A DNA stretch of 64,000 bases, taken from assembly GCF_009831655.1 (NCBI RefSeq), contig NZ_WRPA01000003.1:186001-250000 (forward strand), given 5' to 3'. Position numbers and translations under genes: made by a program. Source of the DNA: Shewanella insulae. GTDB taxonomy: Bacteria; Pseudomonadota; Gammaproteobacteria; Enterobacterales; Shewanellaceae. Positions 1 through 8,642 of this stretch are shown in pieces (within the stretch, counting starts at the first letter, position 1; the number at the start of each line of letters is the position of its first letter). The notes beneath the pieces were generated by a model. It made no database searches, was not told the DNA's origin, and saw only the letters and a program-made list of their open reading frames with translations.

Positions 1-534
1 TGTGTTCCACTTGTCTTCGTCGAGATTCTCATAACGACGATACTTGGCTTGCAGTTTAAGATTATCGGTAAAGTTGTAGCCGATACCCGCCCCGAAGTAG
101 GGGGCAACGCCGCTGTCGCTGTAGTACTCGCTACCCCACTGTTTATTGTTTGATAGCAGGTAGTTCATTGCACCGGCTTCGGCAGACAGGCTCCAACGGT
201 CGGCAATTGGCCAGAAACCGACGAGACCGAGTGTCATACCGCGAGCACCGACGTCGTTCATCTTGTTGGCATAGTCGACCCACTCGGCACGGCCAAGGTC
301 GCGATAGCCTAGCTCGACACCGAAATAGTCGTTAAAGAGGTAACCACCAAATACATCCCAAGCATACGGATCGTCTTCACCACACTGTTTCATGGTCTTC
401 TGATCGCAGTTAGGCTCGTAGTTATTTACGCCTAAACCGCCACCGACGTACCAAGGGGTGAGTTCTTGTGCCGCATTGGCTGCAAATGGAAGCATTGATG
501 TAAGCAGAATAGCTTTCAATGTGTTGTTCATCAT
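1..534 (-). CDS. OmpA-like outer-membrane beta-barrel protein, 3' part cut by window edge
   Basis: This reverse-strand frame begins with two Met codons and a typical Sec signal peptide ending ...PFAANA|A. It then reads TPWYVGGGLGVNNYEP, followed by alternating aromatic/polar strands such as WDVFGGYLFNDYFGVELGYRDLG and PYFGAGIGYNFTDNLKL. Those glycine/tyrosine-rich strands are the pattern of the OmpA-like transmembrane (8-strand barrel) family. Two cysteines around residues 37 and 45 could form an extracellular-loop disulfide. AAGGA lies 8 nt before the first ATG, which decides the start. The 5' 178 codons are visible; the gene runs off the left edge, so a C-terminal OmpA peptidoglycan-binding domain cannot be excluded. 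The frame is unbroken. Confidence 0.85.
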   Translation of the reverse strand, partial: MMNNTLKAILLTSMLPFAANAAQELTPWYVGGGLGVNNYEPNCDQKTMKQCGEDDPYAWDVFGGYLFNDYFGVELGYRDLGRAEWVDYANKMNDVGARGMTLGLVGFWPIADRWSLSAEAGAMNYLLSNNKQWGSEYYSDSGVAPYFGAGIGYNFTDNLKLQAKYRRYENLDEDKWNT

Positions 535-712
535 TTTCCAATTCCTTTGTTTTACTATCTTCCCCCATGCTGTTTTTATCCTGTAAAAACATGCCAGCAC
601 TTTGTGGGGGGACTCCTTTGGTATTATCGCTAGCCTCAGTATTATCTTACGTGAATATAGAAATTGCTATGTATGTCGGACTGTTTTTTTAGGATTAATG
701 GTTAAATGGCAA

Positions 713-746
713 TAAAAAAGGCGTTTCCGCTAGGAATCGCCTTTTT
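713..746 (-). terminator. Rho-independent terminator of the phosphoketolase gene
   Basis: An inverted repeat (AAAAAGGCGATTCC / GGAAACGCCTTTTT read on the minus strand, one mismatch) with a TAGC loop is followed by a U-tract. It lies 36 nt beyond the phosphoketolase stop codon. Confidence 0.8.
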
Positions 747-781
747 ATCAGTAGAATAATTAACGTAGAGTTAATCTAATC

Positions 782-3148
782 TTAACGTGTCCACACCCAG
801 TTTTCGATGTTTTCAGGGTCGACACCGTTTGCCTTGATGTAGTTACGGTGGTCAACCAGACGCTGCAGCATGTCAGTAGTGATGGCAACGTGTTGTGTCT
901 CGTCGATCACACCTTGTTGGAATAGCTTGTACGCCATATCGATAACCAGGTGGTAGCGAGAAGTACCGTTACGTACACCCATGTCGAATGGTGTTGTGGT
1001 TGAACCTTCCTCTTCATAGCCCTTGATGCGGAATCTGTGGCTACCCTTGTAATCGAATACCAGCTTCTTGATGGTGTTTGGATAACCATGATAGTTGAAG
1101 ACCACACCCTTATCGGCGGTGAAGATCTCGTCCATCATCCAAGGCTTGCTTTGGAACTTACGGCTACCCAGGCCGCTGCTGCTTAGCTCGGTTACGCTGA
1201 CGAAGCGTACGCGGACTCTTGGCAGTAGTTCACGTAGGATGACTAGAGAAGCCATACATTCCTGAGTGACATAGTCACCACAACCTGCCAGAACCACGTC
1301 TGGGTTTTCGTCAGAGGCGAAATCCCACACCATGACACCGTCTTTAGCCTGTTGACGGGCTTCGTCCAGTGTTAGCCATTGTGGCAGCTCTTTCTTACCG
1401 GCGGCGATGATGTTGAGTTTATCGCGATCGGCGAAGGCACGCTCGGTGTAAACCAGTGTCGTGTTGGCATCGGCAGGTAGATAGGCCGAGATGATCTCTG
1501 GATGCTTCTCAAGCATGGCCCCTAGGAAAGAAGGGTTCTGGTGAGAGTAACCGTTGTGATCCTGGCGCTCCAGCAGTGAAGAGAGCACTACGTTGCAAGA
1601 CGGAACCGGCTTACGGAAGTGTACGCCTTGGCTAGCATAGACATACTTACAGTATTGGTCGGCCATTGAAGAGACCACTTGTGAGAAGGATTCATAAGTG
1701 GGGAACATGCCGTGGCGACCTGTCACTGTGTAGCCGTGTAGCATACCGAATAACAGGTTTTCAGATAGCAGCTCGAGTACGCGACCGTCGCGAGACATAT
1801 CTTCGTCCCAGCTCTCGATAGGCCATTGCCATGCACGATCAGTCTCTTCAAACACAGCTTGTAGCTGGTTAGAGTAAGTTTCGTCAGGGCTGAAGATACG
1901 TAGGTTGCGTTGGTCTCTGTTGAGCTTGAACGCATCACGCATCCATTGACCCATCTTCAGCATAGAGTAACCGCGCTGGCCTCTAGGTGTTTCTGCGCCG
2001 TAGGCCAGATCTTCCAGCTTAGGATTGTTCAGTGAGCGCACCACTTCGCCACCATAGCTCAGGTGTTGACGGCCACAGCAAAGCTCTTTTGGTGGGAGCA
2101 AAGACTGAATGTCTTTGTCGAATACAATTTGGTTTTGCTCGTTGATGCTATAGAGTTCGTTGAACTTGTAGCTGGCAAGCCATTGATCCAACGCGTCAAG
2201 GTGCTGCTTGTCTTTGGCACACTTGTTAACGATCACCTGGTGAGAGTCACAGTTACCTTCTAGCTTCTTACCATTGTCTTCGGCAACGCCTGTCCAACCT
2301 TTCGCGGTGCGCATCAGAATCACTGGCCAGCGAGGCTTAACGATATCTTCGCCGTTACGTGCCTTAGTCTGAATGGCTTCGATCATCGCATAGGATTCAT
2401 CCATCGCCTTGGTCATCTGCACGTAGACATCTTCTTCAAGATCGCTATCGACAATGATTGGGTGGTAGCCAAGGCCTTTGAATTCCAGTTCAAGTTCTTC
2501 GTGGCTCATACGTCCCATACGGGTTGGGCCAGAGATCTTGTAACCATTGATGTGGACGATTGGCAGTACGGCACCGTTGTTGGCAGGAGAAACCAGACGG
2601 TTAGCGTACCAAGAGGCAGCCAGTGGGCCGGTTTCAGATTCGCCGTCGCCGATTAGCACGGTAGCGATTAGGTCAGGGTTATCCAGCACAGCACCCCAAG
2701 CAACTGAGAGTGAGTAGCCTAACTCACCACCTTCAAGGATCTGACCCGGTGCTTCTGGGTTAGCGTGAGAAGGGTAGCCATAGGCCGCTGAAAATTTCTT
2801 ACAGATATCTTCGATACCAGTCTCGTTGTATGGAATCGTCTCTGGGTAGAAATGACTCAAAGATCCTTCCATAAACAGGTTAGCTTGTACGGCTGGGAAG
2901 CCATGGCCTGGGCCGACAAGGTAGAGGAAAGGACGATTGGTTTTCTTGATGAGACGGTTGACGTTGGCGTAGACGAAGTTGATACCTGGACAAGTACCCC
3001 AGTGCCCTAGCAGTCTGGGTTTGATGTCGCTATGTTCTAGCGGACGCTTGTGCAGTACGTTCTGCTTCAAGTAGATTTGCGAGGTGGCCAGGAAGTTGGT
3101 CGCTCTTACAAATTTCTTTAGTGCGGTGATCTCTTGCTGTTGTGACAT
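782..3148 (-). CDS. xfp: Phosphoketolase (xylulose-5-P / fructose-6-P)
   Basis: This TPP-dependent enzyme cleaves xylulose-5-phosphate and/or fructose-6-phosphate with phosphate to acetyl-phosphate plus glyceraldehyde-3-P or erythrose-4-P. It is cytoplasmic and bypasses glycolysis. The 788-aa length matches the family. Visible signatures are GPGHGFPA near residue 80, EGGELGYS near 139 (phosphoketolase signature 1) and GDGESETGPLA near 167 (TPP/Mg binding). The frame is open four codons further (3160), but family members begin at MSQQQEI, so the inner ATG was chosen; the GGGG just before it is the only SD-like sequence. It stands alone, is divergent from a Na+/amino-acid symporter, and has a candidate HexR operator 58-76 bp upstream. 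Which of the two sugar phosphates it prefers cannot be read from sequence. Confidence 0.96.
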   Translation of the reverse strand: MSQQQEITALKKFVRATNFLATSQIYLKQNVLHKRPLEHSDIKPRLLGHWGTCPGINFVYANVNRLIKKTNRPFLYLVGPGHGFPAVQANLFMEGSLSHFYPETIPYNETGIEDICKKFSAAYGYPSHANPEAPGQILEGGELGYSLSVAWGAVLDNPDLIATVLIGDGESETGPLAASWYANRLVSPANNGAVLPIVHINGYKISGPTRMGRMSHEELELEFKGLGYHPIIVDSDLEEDVYVQMTKAMDESYAMIEAIQTKARNGEDIVKPRWPVILMRTAKGWTGVAEDNGKKLEGNCDSHQVIVNKCAKDKQHLDALDQWLASYKFNELYSINEQNQIVFDKDIQSLLPPKELCCGRQHLSYGGEVVRSLNNPKLEDLAYGAETPRGQRGYSMLKMGQWMRDAFKLNRDQRNLRIFSPDETYSNQLQAVFEETDRAWQWPIESWDEDMSRDGRVLELLSENLLFGMLHGYTVTGRHGMFPTYESFSQVVSSMADQYCKYVYASQGVHFRKPVPSCNVVLSSLLERQDHNGYSHQNPSFLGAMLEKHPEIISAYLPADANTTLVYTERAFADRDKLNIIAAGKKELPQWLTLDEARQQAKDGVMVWDFASDENPDVVLAGCGDYVTQECMASLVILRELLPRVRVRFVSVTELSSSGLGSRKFQSKPWMMDEIFTADKGVVFNYHGYPNTIKKLVFDYKGSHRFRIKGYEEEGSTTTPFDMGVRNGTSRYHLVIDMAYKLFQQGVIDETQHVAITTDMLQRLVDHRNYIKANGVDPENIENWVWTR

Positions 3149-3205
3149 AAATAACCCCATTTATAGTAAGCAATAAGTTAATCAAAGCTCATGTGAGGCA
3201 CTATA

Positions 3206-3224
3206 TTTGTAATTTTATTACAAA
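3206..3224. promoter_or_regulatory. Candidate HexR operator upstream of phosphoketolase
   Basis: TTTGTAATTTTATTACAAA is a perfect palindrome with an 8-bp arm and 3-bp spacer. It fits the TGTAATwwwATTACA motif known for the sugar-phosphate-sensing RpiR-type regulator HexR in Shewanella and other gammaproteobacteria. It sits 58 bp upstream of the phosphoketolase start, a normal operator position. The regulator assignment is inferred from the motif. Confidence 0.75.
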
Positions 3225-3367
3225 AATGTGTTCGATATCTTATTTTTGAAAAGTCATTAAATTTGCAGGATGTTAAATTTTTGGTGGTAAACACCCTGTT
3301 AGTTACGTTAATACAGTAGCTTATTTGTGTCTTATTGCGTGATGCCAATGTCATGTAAATGGGTAAG

Positions 3368-3383
3368 TGTGATCTATATCACG
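3368..3383. promoter_or_regulatory. CRP-like binding site
   Basis: TGTGATCTATATCACG matches the CRP half-sites TGTGA-N6-TCACA with one mismatch. It lies in the divergent xfp/symporter region, 192 bp before the symporter ATG and 220 bp from the phosphoketolase start, so either gene could be the target. Confidence 0.65.
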
Positions 3384-3417
3384 TGGTGCTTTTTTGATGG
3401 TATGCTATTTTGGCGTG

Positions 3418-3492
3418 TCGAATCCGGCAGGCATGGTGTTTTGGCATCATGAAAGGATAATTCGAAAAGATAATCCTGCCGAAAATATTCGA
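3418..3492 (+). other. Possible structured leader of the symporter mRNA
   Basis: TCGAAT + CGGCAGG at 3418-3431 can pair with CCTGCCG (3475-3481) and ATTCGA (3487-3492). This gives a long bulged hairpin that ends 82 nt before the symporter ATG. No glycine-riboswitch core was found. Function is unknown. Confidence 0.3.
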
Positions 3493-3574
3493 TCAAATTG
3501 GGAAGGAAATTCAACAAAGATGGCGGCTCGTTTGCTCATGCTGCCATAAACGTCCTAAGGGTTATAGAAGTTCT

Positions 3575-5053
3575 ATGTTTGAATCTGTATTAAATTTAGT
3601 CGATTCGACTATCAACGCGGTAAACGGCATGCTGTGGGGAAGCGTGTTGATTTACGTGCTGGTCGCTGCGGGCGTATTGTTTACTTTGAGATTGGGTTTT
3701 ATCCAATTACGTATGTTTGGTCATGGCAGCAAGCTTGTACTGCAAGGCCGTGAGAAGACCAATGGCATTTCTTCATTCCAGGTATTTTGTACCTCGATGG
3801 CGGCAAGAGTTGGTACCGGCAACATGGCCGGTGTTGCCGTGGCTATCACTGTCGGTGGCGCCGGTGCCGTGTTCTGGATGTGGCTTATCGCCCTGCTGGG
3901 GATGGCAACCGCCTTCATCGAGTCGACCCTGGCACAGGTATACAAGGTGAAAGACAGCGAAGGTCAGTATCGTGGTGGCCCAGCTTATTATATGGAGCAA
4001 GGCCTGGGCAAACGCTGGATGGGTTCGCTATTTTCTGTGTTGCTGATCATCGCCTTCGGTTTTGCCTTTAATGCCGCCCAGGCGAACACCATGACAGATG
4101 CGTTAAACAATGCCTTCGGTTTCGATAAGACCATGGTGGGATTAGTGATAGTGGCCGTTGCGGCCTATATCATCAGTGGTGGCCTGAAGAAAGTCGCTAA
4201 GGTTTCAGAGCTTATTGTACCCGTGATGGCGGTGGCTTATCTGGCGATTGCGCTGGTTGTGCTGGTGATGAATCTGGATCAGGTGCCTGCGGCCCTTGCC
4301 TATATCGTTAAGAGTGCCTTCGGTTGGGAAGAAGCCGCCGGTGGCGCCATGGGCGCCATGATGGCCGGTATCGCCAGGGGACTTTTCTCTAACGAAGCAG
4401 GTATGGGAAGTGCGGCTAATATCGCGGCTTCGGCCTCGCCAAACCCTAATCACCCAGCCTCACAAGGCTTCGTGCAGATGATAGGCGTGTTTGTCGATAC
4501 TATAGTCATCTGTAGTGCCACCGCGGCCATCATCTTGCTGTCGGGCGTGCTGGATGCGCCGGGTGAGCAGAAGGGCATCGGCTTGCTGCAGTTGGCGTTG
4601 ACCAACGAGGTAGGCGGTTGGGCAGCCTATTTTGTTGCCTTTGCCATCATACTATTTTGTTTCTCCTCCATCATCGCCAACTACAGCTATGCAGAGAGCA
4701 ATATCCTGTTCCTGAGTAAGAGCAAGAAGGTGCTTTATAGCTTCCGCGCCTTGGTATTGGCCATGGTTATGGCGGGATCTGTGGCTTCCCTGCAGCTGGT
4801 GTGGAACTTTGCCGATGTCTCCATGGGTTTGATGGCACTGGTTAATATTGCCGCCATCGTCATGCTCTCTAAGGTGGCCTTTGCGGTGATCAAAGATTAT
4901 GAAGTGCAGTTAAAGGCGGGTAAGGTGCCTACCTTCGATGCAGCCCACTTCCCAGGGCTCAACGGCCTGGATGAGAAGATCTGGAAGGGTAAGCCCACCG
5001 CAGGCGTATTGGCTAAAGAGGAAGGCGAGTCGGTTGCCGTACCTGAGGTGTAG
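3575..5053 (+). CDS. AGCS-family sodium:alanine/glycine symporter
   Basis: This is an inner-membrane Na+-coupled carrier for alanine and/or glycine (AlsT/DagA type). The 492 aa contain about 11 hydrophobic segments. The family signature block GNMAGVAVAITVGGAGAVFW lies near residue 90, and the conserved GLFSNEAGMGSAANIAA stretch near residue 270. The SD is weak (AAGGG about 14 nt upstream), and the ATG at 3575 gives the family N-terminus. It is monocistronic, with a strong terminator 43 nt after the stop. It lies divergent from xfp, sharing a region with a CRP-like site and a hairpin-prone leader. Substrate specificity (Ala, Gly or D-Ala) is not determinable here. Confidence 0.93.
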   Translation: MFESVLNLVDSTINAVNGMLWGSVLIYVLVAAGVLFTLRLGFIQLRMFGHGSKLVLQGREKTNGISSFQVFCTSMAARVGTGNMAGVAVAITVGGAGAVFWMWLIALLGMATAFIESTLAQVYKVKDSEGQYRGGPAYYMEQGLGKRWMGSLFSVLLIIAFGFAFNAAQANTMTDALNNAFGFDKTMVGLVIVAVAAYIISGGLKKVAKVSELIVPVMAVAYLAIALVVLVMNLDQVPAALAYIVKSAFGWEEAAGGAMGAMMAGIARGLFSNEAGMGSAANIAASASPNPNHPASQGFVQMIGVFVDTIVICSATAAIILLSGVLDAPGEQKGIGLLQLALTNEVGGWAAYFVAFAIILFCFSSIIANYSYAESNILFLSKSKKVLYSFRALVLAMVMAGSVASLQLVWNFADVSMGLMALVNIAAIVMLSKVAFAVIKDYEVQLKAGKVPTFDAAHFPGLNGLDEKIWKGKPTAGVLAKEEGESVAVPEV

Positions 5054-5096
5054 CTGAACTCACAGGGTTAATCGCGACTCTCTATTAGTTCCATCT

Positions 5097-5127
5097 AAAA
5101 AACCACGCTCTAAGGGCGTGGTTTTTT
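5097..5127 (+). terminator. Rho-independent terminator after the symporter
   Basis: AAAAAACCACGC / GCGTGGTTTTTT, 12-bp arms and a 7-nt loop, followed by Ts. Confidence 0.92.
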
Positions 5128-5184
5128 ACTGTCTGCGTCAGTATGATAGACACCTCGCTCAATGTTAAAAATAAAGGATAATTT

Positions 5185-5961
5185 ATGCTGATCTTAGTCT
5201 CTCCGGCTAAAACCCTGGATTATGAAACACCAGCAAGTACCCAAACCTTTACCATGCCTGCACTGCTCAAGCACAGTGAGGAGTTGATAAAGGTGTGTCG
5301 AGAGCTAACACCAGCAGATATAGCGTCTTTGATGAAAGTCAGCGATAAGATTGCCGGGCTCAATGCCGCACGATTCGCACAGTGGAATCGAGACTTTAGC
5401 CTGGAGAATGCCAAGCAGGCGCTGTTTGCCTTTCGTGGTGATGTCTATACGGGCCTAGATGCCGACACCCTGTCTGAGGCGAGTCTGGAGCGTGCCCAGC
5501 AGCATCTGCGTATTCTTTCGGGACTCTACGGCCTGTTGCGCCCACTGGACCTGATGCAGGCCTACCGTCTGGAGATGGGCACTAAGCTGGCCAATGACCG
5601 AGGGGCCAATCTATACCAGTTTTGGGGAGATATAATCACCGAAGAGGTTAACAAGGCACTGGCCGAGCAGGGGGATGACATACTGGTCAATCTGGCATCC
5701 AACGAATATTTCAAGTCGGTTAAGCCAAAGCAGGTTCAGGGGCAGGTGATCACACCAATCTTCAAGGATAAGAAGAATGGTCAGTATAAGGTAATTAGCT
5801 TCTTCGCCAAGAAGGCTCGCGGCATGATGGTGCGCTACATGCTTGATAATCAGGTGAATCGCTACGAAGAGCTGCTTAAGTTCGATACAGCGGGCTATTA
5901 CTACAGTGAGGCCGACTCGAGTATTAACGAGCCAGTGTTCTTGCGAGAAGAGCAAGCTTAA
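5185..5961 (+). CDS. yaaA: Peroxide-stress protein YaaA (DUF328/UPF0246)
   Basis: This 258-aa cytoplasmic protein of the YaaA family limits free intracellular iron and oxidative DNA damage during peroxide stress in E. coli. It starts with the characteristic [16 protein letters not shown] and contains the family block [25 protein letters not shown] around residue 110. [11 protein letters not shown] and the basic [15 protein letters not shown] follow nearer the C terminus. AAAGGA lies 7 nt before the ATG. The gene is monocistronic and ends at a terminator shared with the convergent peptidase gene. Length and frame are normal. Confidence 0.95.
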   Translation: MLILVSPAKTLDYETPASTQTFTMPALLKHSEELIKVCRELTPADIASLMKVSDKIAGLNAARFAQWNRDFSLENAKQALFAFRGDVYTGLDADTLSEASLERAQQHLRILSGLYGLLRPLDLMQAYRLEMGTKLANDRGANLYQFWGDIITEEVNKALAEQGDDILVNLASNEYFKSVKPKQVQGQVITPIFKDKKNGQYKVISFFAKKARGMMVRYMLDNQVNRYEELLKFDTAGYYYSEADSSINEPVFLREEQA

Positions 5962-5996
5962 ACCCAGCAGCCTGTAACAGATTTGGTCTAAGAAGG

Positions 5997-6026
5997 AAAA
6001 AAAGCAGCCATAGAAGCTGCTTTTTT
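5997..6026. terminator. Bidirectional terminator between yaaA and the M28 peptidase gene
   Basis: AAAAAAGCAGC / GCTGCTTTTTT with a 7-nt loop. A-tract and T-tract on both sides let it serve both convergent genes. Confidence 0.88.
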
Positions 6027-6056
6027 CATATTAAGTCTGCGTAAGTTGGTTAGCTA

Positions 6057-7481
6057 TCACTTACTTGGCATGACCTTTTTGGCTTTAGGCGTTAAAGGTC
6101 TAAGTTCAATCTCTGATTGCGCCATGAGATAAGCAAACTGGGCGTAGGCGGCCGCATTTTGTGCCAGCGCCTCAGGATCTATCTTGTCCAGGGTATCGTT
6201 TGGTGTGTGATGGTAGTCGAAATAGTCGCTGCCATCTTGCCTCAGTGACGCAACGGGTACGCCATAGTCTGGCAGCATGGAGACATCTGGTCCGCCTGAG
6301 GCCTTGTTGTTGCCAGGCGCTACACCATTATCCTGCATAGATACAGTGTGAGCCTGCACGGAGTCGAAGGCCTTGTCGGCGACGTTAAAGTCGATCTGGT
6401 AGATGCGCCCCGCGCCGAAGTCCGATTCGGCCGCAATATAGTGTTTTGCCAGCTCCCCTTGATGGCCTTTGGCGTAGCTCTTACCGCCTATTAACCCCAG
6501 TTCTTCGGCTGCGTAGAGCACCACACGAACCGTGCGGGCAGGCTTAACGGGTAGCTGAGCGATATAATGGCCTGCTGCGGTGACGATGGCCACTCCTGCG
6601 CCGTCATCGATGGCGCCGGTGCCTTCGTCCCAAGAGTCCAGGTGAGCGCCGATGAGCACTATCTCATCGGGTTTACTGCTGCCGGTAACCTCGGCAATGA
6701 CATTGTAGGAAGTGGCATAGCCGAGGTTCTTAGGGCTCATCTCAAGATGCAATACCACATTGGGGTCGCGCTTTAGCATCAGGGTGACGAGATCGGCGTC
6801 AGGATTTGACATGGCGGCGGCTGGGATCTTATCCACGCCATCCTTGTAACGCATCATGCCGGTATGGGCCATTCTGTCATGGTCAGTACCGATAGAGCGG
6901 ATCACTATGGCGAGTGCGCCTTTCTCTGCCGCCGCGATGGCGCCTCGTGAACGCCCACCCACCGTCATGCCATAGCCTTTGCCCGTCTTGAATCTAGGGG
7001 TGATGTGATCGATAAAGACTATCTTGCCGGTAACCAGGCTAGGATCGGCTTGTTTAAGTGCATCTAAGGTCTCGAAACGGACCACGGGGGCACTAATGCC
7101 TTCTTCTGGTGTGCCGACACTGCCCCCCAGGGCGGTGATCACCAATGGCTGAGCATAAGGGGAGACGATATTGGCTTTGGCTTCTCCACGCTGCCACACG
7201 GGCACCTGTACGGCTTCCTTGTAGACCTTATCAAAACCCAGTGAGCCGAGCTTCTTCTCGGCCCACTCTACGGCGACCAAGTCTTTGTCGCTGCCCGCGA
7301 GCCTTGGACCAACCTCGACCGTGAGAGATTCGACGATATCGTAGGCCAGACTCGAAGAGAGTGCTTGCTCTTGTAGCTGGGCGCTAACGCTTTGATTTGT
7401 GTCTGTTGCTGCCGCATCTTGACAGGCCACTAGAGCGCTGAAAAAGAGCGTGGATAGGAGGATGAGAGGGGAGCTTTTCAT
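6057..7481 (-). CDS. M28-family zinc metallopeptidase, lipoprotein
   Basis: This 474-aa exported aminopeptidase/carboxypeptidase-like enzyme should hydrolyse peptides in the cell envelope. Residues 1-20 form a lipoprotein signal with lipobox LVAC (Cys20). A PA-like inserted domain follows at about 120-230. The M28 zinc centre then appears as IGAHLDSWDEGTGAIDDGAG (His and bridging Asp), AAEELGLIGG (catalytic Glu pair), SDFGAG (Asp), and a C-terminal YFDYHHTPNDTLD (His). All expected metal ligands are present, so it should be active. It is convergent with yaaA and divergent from an HlyU-like regulator gene 135 bp away. The natural substrate is unknown. Confidence 0.92.
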   Translation of the reverse strand: MKSSPLILLSTLFFSALVACQDAAATDTNQSVSAQLQEQALSSSLAYDIVESLTVEVGPRLAGSDKDLVAVEWAEKKLGSLGFDKVYKEAVQVPVWQRGEAKANIVSPYAQPLVITALGGSVGTPEEGISAPVVRFETLDALKQADPSLVTGKIVFIDHITPRFKTGKGYGMTVGGRSRGAIAAAEKGALAIVIRSIGTDHDRMAHTGMMRYKDGVDKIPAAAMSNPDADLVTLMLKRDPNVVLHLEMSPKNLGYATSYNVIAEVTGSSKPDEIVLIGAHLDSWDEGTGAIDDGAGVAIVTAAGHYIAQLPVKPARTVRVVLYAAEELGLIGGKSYAKGHQGELAKHYIAAESDFGAGRIYQIDFNVADKAFDSVQAHTVSMQDNGVAPGNNKASGGPDVSMLPDYGVPVASLRQDGSDYFDYHHTPNDTLDKIDPEALAQNAAAYAQFAYLMAQSEIELRPLTPKAKKVMPSK

Positions 7482-7616
7482 GAGTTTCCTTTATTTTTAT
7501 TACGTATGTCCCATTTTTGAAAACAATCTAGCAAAAAGTGTGCTTTATGTCCCGACTATATCTTTAAGTCAACGCTATATTAGTGCCGGGGTTTGTTTTA
7601 GGAGAAATTGCTCGTA

Positions 7617-7913
7617 ATGAATATAGAATTGATGCAGCAACGAGCGGATAATGCTGTTGTATTGCTAAAGGCTTTAGCAAATGAGCGCCGGCTGTTCATC
7701 TTATGCTACTTGTTGAGCGAAGGTGAGATGTGCGTCGGTGAGATGAATAAAAAGCTAGGGCTTAGCCAATCTGCGCTGTCGCAACACTTAGCATGGCTTC
7801 GTAAAGACAATTTGGTCGAAACGCGAAAAGAAGCGCAAACGGTATTTTATTCGCTTAAAAGCAAGGAAGTTTCTGAAATTATTAAGTTACTTAACACTAT
7901 CTATTGCCACTAG
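7617..7913 (+). CDS. ArsR-family winged-helix regulator, HlyU-like
   Basis: This 98-aa DNA-binding repressor or anti-silencer resembles Vibrio HlyU. The hallmark block is LGLSQSALSQHLAWLRKDNLV followed by ETRKEAQTVFYSL (recognition helix and wing). No CxC metal motif of ArsR/SmtB sensors is seen. Two cysteines near residues 33 and 40 match those implicated in redox sensing in HlyU-type proteins; that role is inferred here. The longest frame opens at a TTG (7608) only 3 nt after AGGAG, too close, so the ATG at 7617 was chosen. It is monocistronic, followed by a terminator, and divergent from the M28 peptidase gene. Its targets are not evident. Confidence 0.88.
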   Translation: MNIELMQQRADNAVVLLKALANERRLFILCYLLSEGEMCVGEMNKKLGLSQSALSQHLAWLRKDNLVETRKEAQTVFYSLKSKEVSEIIKLLNTIYCH

Positions 7914-7937
7914 ACGGCTTAAGAATAGCGCAGATAG

Positions 7938-7970
7938 AAAGCTGATTGGTTGCTGGCCATCAGCTTTTTT
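7938..7970 (+). terminator. Terminator after the hlyU-like gene
   Basis: AAAGCTGAT / ATCAGCTTT with an 11-nt loop, followed by six Ts. Confidence 0.8.
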
Positions 7971-8085
7971 GTTTTTTGAGGCTAAGGATTTTGCGCGTAT
8001 AGAGTGTTTGCAAATTGTCGAGTGACTCTAATGCAGGCAGGGAAAAGAGGGGAGATTGAACTAGTGCTGATTTAACAGCAGGCAC

Positions 8086-8113
8086 AAAAAAACCGGCCTG
8101 AGCCGGTTTTTTT
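8086..8113 (-). terminator. Terminator of rpsT
   Basis: AAAAAACCGGC / GCCGGTTTTTT with a CTGA loop, 15 nt past the rpsT stop. T-tracts exist on both strands. Confidence 0.88.
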
Positions 8114-8127
8114 ATATCGCTACGAGA

Positions 8128-8394
8128 TTAAGCAGCTAGTGCTTTGATCTTAGCGTTTAGACGAGCCTTATGACGGGCGGCTTTATTCTTGTGAATAAGA
8201 CCTTTAGTCGCCATACGGTCAACAATTGGTTGTGCAGCATTGAATGCTTCAGTTGCCGCTTTGTGATCGCCAGCGTTGATTGCAGCGATTACTTTCTTAA
8301 CGTAAGAACGTAGCATAGAACGACGGCTAGCGTTGTGCTGACGACGTTTTTCAGATTGAAGCGCGCGCTTCTTTGCAGACTTGCTATTAGCCAA
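8128..8394 (-). CDS. rpsT: 30S ribosomal protein S20
   Basis: S20 binds 16S rRNA in the body of the 30S subunit during early assembly. The 88-aa, strongly basic sequence starts [21 protein letters not shown] and contains the family core [18 protein letters not shown]. Length is normal (87-88 aa). An SD-like AGGAG precedes the ATG. It has its own terminator and is divergent from murJ, an arrangement common in gammaproteobacteria. Confidence 0.98.
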   Translation of the reverse strand: MANSKSAKKRALQSEKRRQHNASRRSMLRSYVKKVIAAINAGDHKAATEAFNAAQPIVDRMATKGLIHKNKAARHKARLNAKIKALAA

Positions 8395-8642
8395 GGTGCA
8401 ACTCCTAAAAGGGTTAGATATTTTTAAAGGTCGAGGAATATGCCTTTTTTTCGTCAGTTTGTCAATGACAAAGATCGGATCTTTATCTTAAAGACAAATT
8501 AATCAGAGCAGACTTGGCGTTCTTCAACCTAACTCGTGTAATATGGTGCGCAATTCTAGCAGTATTTGCTGCTTGGTGACAGGGGGTAAGTCGACTTTTT
8601 AACTTGCTCGATACACCTGTGGTGCTCGTTTCAGGGGGAGCT

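Noticed and set aside
3161..3574. Glycine riboswitch before the Na+/amino-acid symporter
   Set aside because: The conserved aptamer segments (GGAGAG... and CCGAAGG.GCAA) are absent from the whole region.
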